Part shown: in pieces, positions 56,261 through 64,000 of the stretch
Position numbering within the stretch: the first letter of the stretch is position 1
How the letters are laid out: each line of letters opens with the position of its first letter
NCBI RefSeq assembly: GCF_000210295.1
Contig: NC_026744.1
Location: 3,286,001-3,350,000, forward strand
DNA: 64,000 nucleotides
From: Trypanosoma brucei gambiense DAL972
Taxonomy: Eukaryota; Euglenozoa; Kinetoplastea; Trypanosomatida; Trypanosomatidae
Reading direction: 5' to 3'
Made by a program: the position numbers and the translations under genes
Notes under the pieces: generated by a model
Database searches by the model: none
What the model was told of the DNA's origin: nothing
The model's input: the letters and a program-made list of their open reading frames with translations, nothing else

Positions 56261-58531
56261 ATGAGAGAACGAAACGCTTCCGTGTCGAGGCACCCTGACG
56301 GGAAACACAGTAATGAGCGGCGGAACCCAGAAAAGGATTTTTCAATCCCATCACGAGAAAGTGAATGCGGCGCCCTTTTTTGGATTGCAGCGGCAGTTGT
56401 TGTTGCAGCCCTGTCGTGCACAAGTGTCTTGGTGTCGACATCCACAAAACCCTCAAGCGAGCGGCGGAGGGAACGTCGTGAAGATGCCGTTGCACACAAG
56501 GGGGCGCAACTGGCTCCACCACCCCCGCAGGGAGTCACATATTATGAGGGAAAGGCGAGCCCAACGCAGAAGGAACAACGGGCTGGAGAATGGTCATGCT
56601 ACACAATGGAGGAATACAGTTTGAAGTTTATTGGGGGTTTGCGTGAAATGCGCCATTCTTCACTGAGATCGAAGAACCAGAGCGGCCCGCAGTATTTTTT
56701 TCGCTGTGGTATACGAATCATCGACACGGAAACGGAGCAGAATCACACGAAGGTGAAGCAGTGTGCGGCAGCAGCGCACGGCGAGACGTCATTTCCAACG
56801 TTACGCGTGTATTTGTCGAGTGGCATGGAAGAACGCCTGCACAAGAAGCAAAAGAAAAACTTTGCCGCCCAACACATCCTGCTTGAACGTCTCAACGATG
56901 ATTACTGTGACTGTTTGGACGGAACAGATGAACTAACAACGAATGCCTGTAGCATGTCTGGTGTTGTGGCACCGCTCGCCCGTAAACGGTGGAGACAATT
57001 CCTGACGTCCAATGAGCACGTGCGCCTGTACGAAGACGAAGAGATGATGTCGAAAGAGCACGCGGAACGGTTGCTAACACGAGTCGGTGGACGGGTGCTG
57101 CCATTCCGTTGCAAGAATGATCAGGGTGTCCTGCTGACCCCCTCAATGATGAATGACGGAATAGTGGACTGCTGTGACGGGAGCGACGAAGTGGACCAGG
57201 TGCGGAGGGACGAGTGGGCCACACGTGTGAGGCAGTTGGAGCCATTACTTGACAAAAGCAGCGGTCCGGAAAGCAATTTGCGTGTCGGTGATCACAATAC
57301 CGTAGCGCAGATGTTGATGCGAACTGGCCAGAATGGGCTCATGACTTGTGACCGTATGAAAAGGGAGCGGCTGCGTGAGGCTAAAGCGCTTTACACGCTT
57401 GTGGAGCGAGGTCACGCAACGTGGAAGGAGCGTGTAGCAGATGGATGGGAAAAGTACGGCAGCGAATTCCTGGACCGTCGTGTCGAAGTGCAACGGAAGT
57501 TTAACGATACGGCCGCTTTGTTCACAGAGGTCCGCACGCGTATCAAGAAGCGCATGCAGGAACTCGGGGTGCAGACGCCGCTCGCCCCTGGGGTGCCTCA
57601 CCAAGAAGTACAGCGCGCTGAAGAGCTCGCTGCAACCCTTGGCCGTCTAAACATGCAACTGCGTCACATGCAGCTTGTTTTGGATCTGGGTGTCCTCGGG
57701 GACAGCTTTGAGTATAGTGTTATTGCTTCGAGAAGCTATTCAGTGGAACAACAACGGTTATGGAACCCCATTCAGGGACGATCGGCGCACACACAACAAC
57801 AACTATATGATGAAGGTCAATACGATGGTAACTCTCCTGTTGGCACATCACCAGAGAACTTGCCATTGCATGTTGACAATGTCTCCTTCACTGGTTTCTC
57901 AGTGGACCCATTTGCGCATATAAATGGTTGGGTCAGGGTGATGGATAAAGGAAAAAGGGCCCGTTTATACGGTGATGAAAATAGCCTTAATGATAATGCT
58001 ACGGGAAACAGTACCTCAGCAGATATTGACAGTGAACCGATTGTTATTGGCTTCTGGGTTCCCCTCCCCGCTTCCCCGCTGACAAGTCAAATGTCTTCAA
58101 TCAATCCCCCCACCGGGGATGGTGCACTCTGGCGACGTTTGTTCTCTACAAAGCTGGCACCTTCGAAGGGTGGTTTCGACAAAATTTTGAGCGAGAGACA
58201 AATAGGCAAAAAGAGGTTACGTGAACTGGGCGACAAGCAGCCTCATGGCGCACCGTCGGAGCCTGTTGTGCATGTGTTTAGCGGCGGAATCCCATGTCAA
58301 GACAATGGGGCAGCGGAACCAATGTACAGTCATGGATGGCTGGTTTTTGTTTGCGCTGATACGGACGGTGTGCTCGAGTGGCATCGAAATGGAAAGTGCG
58401 AACACCAGATTGTATTTGGTACAACCAGCGCCTGCTCAGTGCGGGTGATGGAAGAGGCTGCTACGCGGCTCCAGCATGCGGAGGCCTCCGTGAGGGAGAG
58501 CATAAACCCAAGAAGGGAAGTGGGGGAGTGA
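56261..58531 (+). CDS. Glucosidase II beta-subunit-like protein with signal anchor
   Basis: The 756-residue protein has the domain order of glucosidase II beta (PRKCSH). Two LDL-receptor-A-like calcium/disulfide modules appear at about 211-224 (NDDYCDCLDGTDE) and 298-310 (VDCCDGSDE), matching the VNDDYCDCKDGSDE and VNDGVCDCCDGTDE family signatures. A charged helical region (about 330-490) follows, then a C-terminal MRH-like domain at about 665-740 (FSGGIPCQDNG, LVFVCADTD, GKCEHQIVFG, SAC). In other organisms this subunit retains glucosidase II in the ER and its MRH domain reads N-glycan mannose. Two oddities: the N-terminus is a 37-residue basic, soluble stretch followed by one hydrophobic segment (about 38-59), suggesting a type II membrane protein rather than a cleaved signal. 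And the MRH core has His where the usual Tyr follows Glu, so glycan binding is doubtful. It could be a divergent paralogue. Confidence 0.75.
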   Translation: MRERNASVSRHPDGKHSNERRNPEKDFSIPSRESECGALFWIAAAVVVAALSCTSVLVSTSTKPSSERRRERREDAVAHKGAQLAPPPPQGVTYYEGKASPTQKEQRAGEWSCYTMEEYSLKFIGGLREMRHSSLRSKNQSGPQYFFRCGIRIIDTETEQNHTKVKQCAAAAHGETSFPTLRVYLSSGMEERLHKKQKKNFAAQHILLERLNDDYCDCLDGTDELTTNACSMSGVVAPLARKRWRQFLTSNEHVRLYEDEEMMSKEHAERLLTRVGGRVLPFRCKNDQGVLLTPSMMNDGIVDCCDGSDEVDQVRRDEWATRVRQLEPLLDKSSGPESNLRVGDHNTVAQMLMRTGQNGLMTCDRMKRERLREAKALYTLVERGHATWKERVADGWEKYGSEFLDRRVEVQRKFNDTAALFTEVRTRIKKRMQELGVQTPLAPGVPHQEVQRAEELAATLGRLNMQLRHMQLVLDLGVLGDSFEYSVIASRSYSVEQQRLWNPIQGRSAHTQQQLYDEGQYDGNSPVGTSPENLPLHVDNVSFTGFSVDPFAHINGWVRVMDKGKRARLYGDENSLNDNATGNSTSADIDSEPIVIGFWVPLPASPLTSQMSSINPPTGDGALWRRLFSTKLAPSKGGFDKILSERQIGKKRLRELGDKQPHGAPSEPVVHVFSGGIPCQDNGAAEPMYSHGWLVFVCADTDGVLEWHRNGKCEHQIVFGTTSACSVRVMEEAATRLQHAEASVRESINPRREVGE

Positions 58532-59963
58532 CCGATACATGAGATTGCAGGTAAGATATATAGCCGTGATAAACGAAACAACACCATGGGGAGTTTGTGT
58601 TGGTGTGTCATTAATGTATATATATATATTAGATAGGTGCGGTCATCGTGCGCACGTGAACGGCACAACCCTGAGGGATTATATGAAAGGGGAAAATGCC
58701 TTGAATATCACTAACCCTTGAGGGTAACATGACGGCTTATGTTGTACTTGCGAGAGAGTGGGTACATGCGGTCACAAGGCAGCACGCACGTTGGGGTCAC
58801 AAAAAACACATATACTTGCATCTGTATCGGTGTGTATGCATTTATTTATTTACTTGGTACTGCTGTTATTTAAGTATTTTTTTGTTTTTTTATTCAACTT
58901 CTAAACTATGGCCACTAGGCATACTTCACGAGGTTGCGCCCTCGAACCCATCATTGTCACATCTTGAGGGTAGAAGCTTCAAGAACATGGGTAAAGGAAG
59001 AAAAAGAGAAAAAATCTCGCGGCGCAGCAGCGCCCAAAGTTTTCACCTCCCCACCTTTTTGTTATCCCTTTCTAATTTACACACAAGACAAAACGTCTGA
59101 TATACTCACCCATCTCCTGATAATTCCGGCCTCTTTGTTACACCTACAAGGCTTACATCCTCGTTTTTCTTTTCTTGTTGTGTAGTTCTATTTTTTTTTT
59201 TTTTAATGGCTCGTATCCCGGAAATCATAACTTTGTAATAGCTCAACCTTGATTTATTTTTGTTTTGTTGCGTACACGTGTATCTTGGATATTGTACTGT
59301 TAAGAGAGAAAATAAGGAGCTTTATATGGAATTGTTTACTTCATTGTGTATCTTACTTTTTTTTTCTGACTTTCCATTGTGTAATTCGCGGCAGCAGTGC
59401 AGTTCTATGGTCACATAATTGAGGATATCAGCTCCCCGATTGTGATGCGTCTTGGGTGATTTTCCTAAAAGAAAAGAGAGCAGCTGAAGAAGCGAAATGA
59501 AGTTCTAAGCGTCATGATTAGTAGTAGTAGTAGTAGTAGTAGTGGGGATAGAGTTAGATGATTTACTCCACTTATCTTATTTTTTGTCTTATTTTCTGTT
59601 TGCCGAGTGTCTCGTTCGAACAAAATGAAAAAGAGAGAGGATAACATGTTTGTGAACATTTGTAGTTGACGTCTCTACACACTGCACCGCCTCCTTCACC
59701 CACACCTACATACTTCTTTTTTCTTATGTGACAATTTTGTTGAAGGGTTTCGCATCTTTTGAAGGAAGCGAGCAGAAGCAGAGGTGGGATAAGCTTGCTG
59801 CAGGTTAAGAAAGAAAAAAAAGGAGCAACCTCGCACATACGCACATTAGTGGTGGTGATTCACAGCAGCCTGTGGGGGAAAACGTGTGCGTGACCGAAGG
59901 AAAGACGCAGATACGTTTTGCGACAATTAAAATTAAAGCACGACAGCATAAACGGAAAGGGAA
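58532..59963. other. Intergenic region with AT and AGT repeats
   Basis: No convincing gene in 1.43 kb. It has an AT run at 58617-58629, several T runs (58876-58891, 59191-59203), and an AGT trinucleotide run at 59519-59543. A T/C-rich stretch near 59690-59740 and AGs at about 59745 and 59800 are possible acceptors for the next gene. Confidence 0.55.
59519..59543. repeat. AGT trinucleotide microsatellite (about 8 units)
   Basis: Tandem AGT/TAG units in the presumed spacer between the glucosidase-II-beta-like gene and the ARM-like gene. Confidence 0.9.
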
Positions 59964-61544
59964 ATGACCGTTCCGGTTAGGCAGGCGCGCATTGTCGTAG
60001 TAGAGCCGCCAACCAATAGCGGCGGTGCTGTCGGTGAGGTTCCTCAAGGGCAGAAAGTTAAAAACGAACAGCGACCCCCAGACATGTTCGTTGCTTGCTT
60101 CGAGGCTGCTCTAAACGAAGAACTTCGGGAAAAAACAATCTCGAACGATCTCCGATCATGTTTTGAACAAATAAGCTCACCTTATGGCTTCATCCGGAAT
60201 GAAGGATTGCGTGGAGCACTGCAATGGTTATGCGACGTGTCAGTGGAGGCAGCAAGGGAAGGGGCAGCCTCCACAGAGTGTGGTGATGGCAGTAGTGGGG
60301 CACATGTGCCATATGATGCCATACGCTCCTCTGTTATGAAGCGGGACTCGGGGGAACCCCATGGGCCTCAAACGATAGGAAAGACAAAACTATGCCACAG
60401 TGACTCGTGGGACCGAGTGCAGAGGGCCTTGCGCGGGGCGCATTACACGTCGTCTGTGTTCCTTCGTGTGCTTGTGCCGCGTGTAGATGGTGGGCGGCCA
60501 TACTATGGTCCCAGTGGGCCTGTTAACGTAGAGTTATCGGAGGAGGAAGCGCTGACGTGGAACACGCTGAGCCATGCGCGACAGTCTACTTCACTAAGTG
60601 CATCCAGTCCCCATGCAGTAGCTTCACCAAATGCGTGCAAAAGAAAGCCTCTTGACGTCGCTCTGACGGAGGTGACGTACCAAGAGCAGGAACTTGCATT
60701 GAGACTTCTACAGGGACTTAGCCTCACCATTTATGATCAGCGCAGAATGATTGCAGAGGGGCGGTTAATCCCATTCGCAATTGAGGTATGGCAGTGTTGT
60801 CTGCAGCACGCAGGGGCACTCTTCACACGGCAACGTCGCCGTGCGGCGGTGAAAAAGGCCCAAACTGTCGATGGGTTCACCGGTGCTGTTACTCTTAGCG
60901 AGTCGGTACCCATGGCCCAATCCACAACTGATGAGGGGGGACCCGTGCGGTTGGATCGGGGATTAGAGAACGTTGTGATTGCATGCATTGATGCAGTGGA
61001 AGCGGTGTGTCACTACAATCCACTTGCACTCACTCGCATTGTGCAGCAGGGAGGTGTCCGCGCATTGCTGGATTTGGGCTTGTGCCCCTACGCCCCACGT
61101 GATATTCGTTGCTCCGTGTTCGATACCATCAGTGTGCTTATGCAGGAGGTGGCTCCGTTCCGGTGCGCAGTGGCAGCTGGAGCGGCAGGAGCTGCAGCCC
61201 GTGGTGGAGCGCGGGGTGATGAAGATTCACTAATCCATACAATGATACAAAACGCCATGAGTGGCAATAACATTAGCTGTCAGGAGGTACCACTTCCTTA
61301 TCTTATGGACCGTGCCAGTGCATCAAAGTTTGACTCGGCCGTGCGTGAGTGGTTTAGTCAAAAAGGATTAAGCCACGTAGTGTCGGCTGTAATGGAATTG
61401 CGCAATGTTCGTGGCACACCGATAGTTGTGAAGTCGAAGAAGAAGGTCGAAGTGGCCCGTACTGTCCAGCGGATGGAACAAATTCATGAGAAGCGCCTCC
61501 ATGCGTTGCTGGAGGCGGTGGATGGCAAGCGTGCCGCGTTGTAA
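59964..61544 (+). CDS. ARM/HEAT-like helical protein, unknown function
   Basis: This 526-residue protein is not recognised. It is mostly alpha-helical by composition. Segments such as ENVVIACIDAVEAVCHYNPL followed by IVQQGGVRALLDLGLCPYAP and DIRCSVFDTISVLMQEV have the helix-turn-helix rhythm of armadillo repeats, in particular the GGVRALLDLG turn; earlier parts (about 45-95) may hold another repeat. A low-complexity Ala/Gly stretch (GAAGAAARGGARGDED) interrupts the region near 410. The C-terminus is basic and helical. There is no signal or membrane segment. ARM-like proteins act as scaffolds in many settings, including the trypanosome axoneme, so no function is claimed. ATG 59964 is the first in the frame. 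Confidence 0.83.
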   Translation: MTVPVRQARIVVVEPPTNSGGAVGEVPQGQKVKNEQRPPDMFVACFEAALNEELREKTISNDLRSCFEQISSPYGFIRNEGLRGALQWLCDVSVEAAREGAASTECGDGSSGAHVPYDAIRSSVMKRDSGEPHGPQTIGKTKLCHSDSWDRVQRALRGAHYTSSVFLRVLVPRVDGGRPYYGPSGPVNVELSEEEALTWNTLSHARQSTSLSASSPHAVASPNACKRKPLDVALTEVTYQEQELALRLLQGLSLTIYDQRRMIAEGRLIPFAIEVWQCCLQHAGALFTRQRRRAAVKKAQTVDGFTGAVTLSESVPMAQSTTDEGGPVRLDRGLENVVIACIDAVEAVCHYNPLALTRIVQQGGVRALLDLGLCPYAPRDIRCSVFDTISVLMQEVAPFRCAVAAGAAGAAARGGARGDEDSLIHTMIQNAMSGNNISCQEVPLPYLMDRASASKFDSAVREWFSQKGLSHVVSAVMELRNVRGTPIVVKSKKKVEVARTVQRMEQIHEKRLHALLEAVDGKRAAL

Positions 61545-61972
61545 AGTGATACTGGTGCCTATCACCGTGTTCTGCGGGTCGTTGTTACCAAGTAAAACGG
61601 GACCCCAGTGATGGTGTGCGCATACCTCACCATCCTTTGTTTTCTACCACTCTTTTTATTTCGTTTTTGTGTCCCCAATTCCTATCTTTCACGCCCCTCC
61701 CTTCTCTCGCTCTTTGTTTTGTTTTGTTTTCTCGTTTTTTTTTTCCACTGTGACGCTCCAAAGGCAAAGGTGTCGTCAAAGGGAGTGATATCAGGCTGGT
61801 CATACAATACCTAGTAGCACATATTACGTCACCGGCCGCGTGCATTTTTCTGTGAATTTGCTATCGCGACCGGTTTATCGCCGCCAGCAAGGGGGCACAG
61901 ATTGCATACTTAACAAAGCGTAACGTGAACTTTTTCACTTGAGTGGAGACGGCAGAGAGGCGAACACTTCCT
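61545..61972. other. Intergenic region with strong splice tract
   Basis: No gene. A dense T/C-rich tract (about 61630-61747) is followed by AG at 61762-61763, the likely acceptor for the last gene, leaving a 5' UTR of about 210 bases. Confidence 0.6.
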
Positions 61973-64000
61973 ATGAGCTCTGCGGTTTCAGCACTCACCG
62001 CAACCATCGGCGTACTCAGGCGCCTCTTGAATGAAGAGAAAACGGACCTCGAGCAACTAACTTATGTGGTTCAGTGCATCCACGACCCTATATTAGAGTG
62101 CTACAACTCACCAAACGATGGAAAACAAGGTCAATGGTTGTTTGAAACCCCAAATGTGGCATCCATTTTAACTGCAACTGAGCACCGGGATATCTTTGGG
62201 AATATATTTGCGCTTTACAATAAGCATAAATGGATTGTGAGCAGACTTGAGTCAGCACTCCGAGAACCCAATAGGAAACAGGAAAATGGAGCTGAAGCGA
62301 CTGGACAAAGTAACTCCAACTCAAAAGAAAATGCAGAGGCAGCCGCGCTTCGTGATGTGGTAGAGCTCTTTTGCTCCAACGAAATGCAGCAGTTCATCAC
62401 CGAGCACTTAAAGTATTCCTTAAGTTACAGTAGCACAATTGCGCCGAAAATTCTTGGCTTGTGGCATCGGTGCTGCCCCACGCACGCTAAAAATGTCACT
62501 GGCAAGTTAAGTCTAGATAGTGGTTTCATACGGGTCGTCGACAAACGGGGTGAACTCAGTTTCCGCAAGAGGTTTTTGTGCTTCCTCTGGTGGACGTTAG
62601 GTGAACGAAGTGGTGTGCCCATGGATCCACGCGCGGTGCGGATTCGACTTCCCGACTCTCTTTCTCCAGCAACGGCACCGCCTGCATCAACCGGTCAAGG
62701 CCATCCCTGCGCATCTCCCCCTTTGAAAAGTAACGCTGGCGAGGGCCACTCCAACGGGCGTCCTGGAAGTGTCTCTAATGCAATTAAGATGACTTTTTCC
62801 AGTCCCTCAGCAGGTTGGGAAGAGTCACTTATTCCCCCCACATGGCAGGGTTTTGAAACTTTGCTTGCCCTCCTTGCCACGCCACTCCCCTCTCTTCGCC
62901 GGTATGTTCATGTCGCTTGTTGTATTGTCAACACGCACTGCCTGCAGAGGTCCGTACGGCAACAACTGCAGTTCAACTTCGTCACTTTGGCAAGGCAGCG
63001 AATGGCGGAAGAAAATTGTATGGTATTGAATGAGTTAATCAAGCAGGACACCGGACATATTACATCCCTTATTGATGGTGCCGGGGCAGCATCTGCAGAT
63101 AAAGCAAAGGCTGCTGCTCTTCTCCCCGGATATACTGCAAAAAAATTTGCACGCGTTGACCCTGATAAGGATGGTTGCCGAGTGCTCATTCATTACGGGC
63201 GCCTTACAAAGAAATTTCGCCGTGGGCGCCATGAACGGTTGGTGTTCTTATTTAACGACTGGTTTTGCTACGGTGAGGAACACGTGAACAATCAACTGCT
63301 CCTCCGGGCGTCACTTTCACTCGACGGACTAAAGGTGGTGGACCACAGCAATGTGGAGGATGGGGATAACAGCTTCGATGTGGTCACGCAAAAGATGCGC
63401 TTTTCCTTCATCGCACCGACACAAGAACAGAAACGGCAGTGGGTCGACGCCCTTCTCAACACTGTACGCTTGTATGAAAAGAGGTTGTCGAAGCCCCAGC
63501 AACCCAGCAACTCTTCAGGGGGGGATAGCAAGCTGGCAGTAAGGAAAACAGTCAGCGTGCTACCGACGAAATCTGTGAGACTTACAAGGAACTCACGACT
63601 GGTTCGCCAACAGCGTGTGGACCGTTTAGTGCAGGGACAGCTGAGCATGCGGCGGGCAGCGAGCGCCACCCAAGGTGCTGTTTCTGATGAAGAAGCTGTT
63701 GGACCCGTGGCCATGCAAGATACATTGGTTGCACCAGACGATGTTGGTGGCCTGCAGGACATCGAATCCCCACTGCAGCAGGAAGAAGTTGAAGTGGAGA
63801 AGGATGCAGCTGATGGAAATGTTGTTTCAGATGATGGTGAATGGGCTGAGAGGGAACAGGTTGACGTCGCCGCTGAGGTTGAAAGTGATGACAGTGGCGA
63901 TATTGTTGGCCACGAGGGCCGCAGTTCTGCAGAAGGAGAGGGTGAGGGTGGACCGGATGCGCACCGGACGCTGGGTCGCTGTACCGAAGAGCTGCGGGAC
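61973..64000 (+). CDS. DH-PH domain protein, putative Rho guanine-nucleotide exchange factor (3' end outside window)
   Basis: The frame is open from ATG 61973 to the window edge (at least 676 residues). The first 360 residues read as a divergent DH domain. LEQLTYVVQCIHDPI fits the opening helix, DIFGNIFALYNKHKWIVSRLESAL fits the second conserved region, ELFCSNEMQQFITEHLKYS the third, and FETLLALLATPLPSLRRYVHVA the P-x-Q-R-x-x-R-Y helix region. A Ser/Pro-rich insert interrupts it near 220-285. A PH domain follows at about 402-502 (LIHYGRLTKKFRRGRHERLVFLFNDW to QKRQWVDALLNTVRLYEKR), then a basic linker and a very acidic tail. DH-PH proteins activate Rho-type GTPases at membranes; the PH domain may bind phosphoinositides. 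DH conservation is weak, so exchange activity is inferred. Confidence 0.75.
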   Translation, partial: MSSAVSALTATIGVLRRLLNEEKTDLEQLTYVVQCIHDPILECYNSPNDGKQGQWLFETPNVASILTATEHRDIFGNIFALYNKHKWIVSRLESALREPNRKQENGAEATGQSNSNSKENAEAAALRDVVELFCSNEMQQFITEHLKYSLSYSSTIAPKILGLWHRCCPTHAKNVTGKLSLDSGFIRVVDKRGELSFRKRFLCFLWWTLGERSGVPMDPRAVRIRLPDSLSPATAPPASTGQGHPCASPPLKSNAGEGHSNGRPGSVSNAIKMTFSSPSAGWEESLIPPTWQGFETLLALLATPLPSLRRYVHVACCIVNTHCLQRSVRQQLQFNFVTLARQRMAEENCMVLNELIKQDTGHITSLIDGAGAASADKAKAAALLPGYTAKKFARVDPDKDGCRVLIHYGRLTKKFRRGRHERLVFLFNDWFCYGEEHVNNQLLLRASLSLDGLKVVDHSNVEDGDNSFDVVTQKMRFSFIAPTQEQKRQWVDALLNTVRLYEKRLSKPQQPSNSSGGDSKLAVRKTVSVLPTKSVRLTRNSRLVRQQRVDRLVQGQLSMRRAASATQGAVSDEEAVGPVAMQDTLVAPDDVGGLQDIESPLQQEEVEVEKDAADGNVVSDDGEWAEREQVDVAAEVESDDSGDIVGHEGRSSAEGEGEGGPDAHRTLGRCTEELRD

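Noticed and set aside
1..64000. CRISPR arrays, insertion sequences, ingi/RIME-type retroelements, VSG or procyclin genes
   Set aside because: No spaced direct repeats, terminal inverted repeats, reverse-transcriptase motifs or GPI-anchored surface-protein patterns were seen.

Overview
This window looks like nuclear DNA of a kinetoplastid, most probably a Trypanosoma of the brucei group. Twenty-one protein genes, the last cut by the window edge, all lie on the + strand with no visible introns. Each is preceded by a long pyrimidine tract and an AG dinucleotide, the layout of a polycistronic unit processed by spliced-leader trans-splicing. The products fit: a BBSome subunit, kinetoplastid coiled-coil proteins, and an inward-rectifier-type channel without the K+ signature that matches the published TbIRK of T. 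brucei. No rRNA, tRNA, CRISPR array, VSG gene or retroelement was recognised by eye.

Layout. 1-2717: low-complexity non-coding DNA. 2718-14376: CDC14-like phosphatase, a Plus3+RING protein, BBS8 and a coiled-coil protein. 15051-28933: a giant MON2-like protein, a PPP-family phosphatase, the TbIRK-type channel and a divergent acyltransferase. 29248-45331: an uncharacterised basic protein, a TIM50-like HAD-fold protein, a second uncharacterised protein, a coiled-coil/LRR protein, and a protein ending in 44-residue tandem repeats. 46701-55783: a decayed dual-specificity-phosphatase-like gene, a stand-alone CULT (cereblon-type) protein, a derlin, a UvrD-family helicase and an S51-peptidase-like protein. 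56261-64000: a glucosidase-II-beta-like protein, an ARM-like protein and the start of a DH-PH (RhoGEF-like) gene.

The genes are not an operon in the metabolic sense; neighbours are unrelated, as is normal for trypanosome transcription units. Some themes recur: endomembrane and ER quality control (MON2-like, derlin, glucosidase-II-beta-like, acyltransferase), flagellum or cytoskeleton (BBS8, coiled-coil and LRR proteins), and phosphatase folds (CDC14, PPP, DSP remnant). Several proteins keep a known fold but lack its diagnostic residues: the channel without its signature, the acyltransferase without its histidine, the S51-like protein without its serine, the TIM50-like protein without HAD aspartates, and a DSP gene with a damaged catalytic loop.

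Starts were placed at the first ATG downstream of the best predicted splice acceptor. Several reading frames stay open upstream only because they run through the pyrimidine tract. Family assignments come from reading motifs and remembered family patterns; no search was run.
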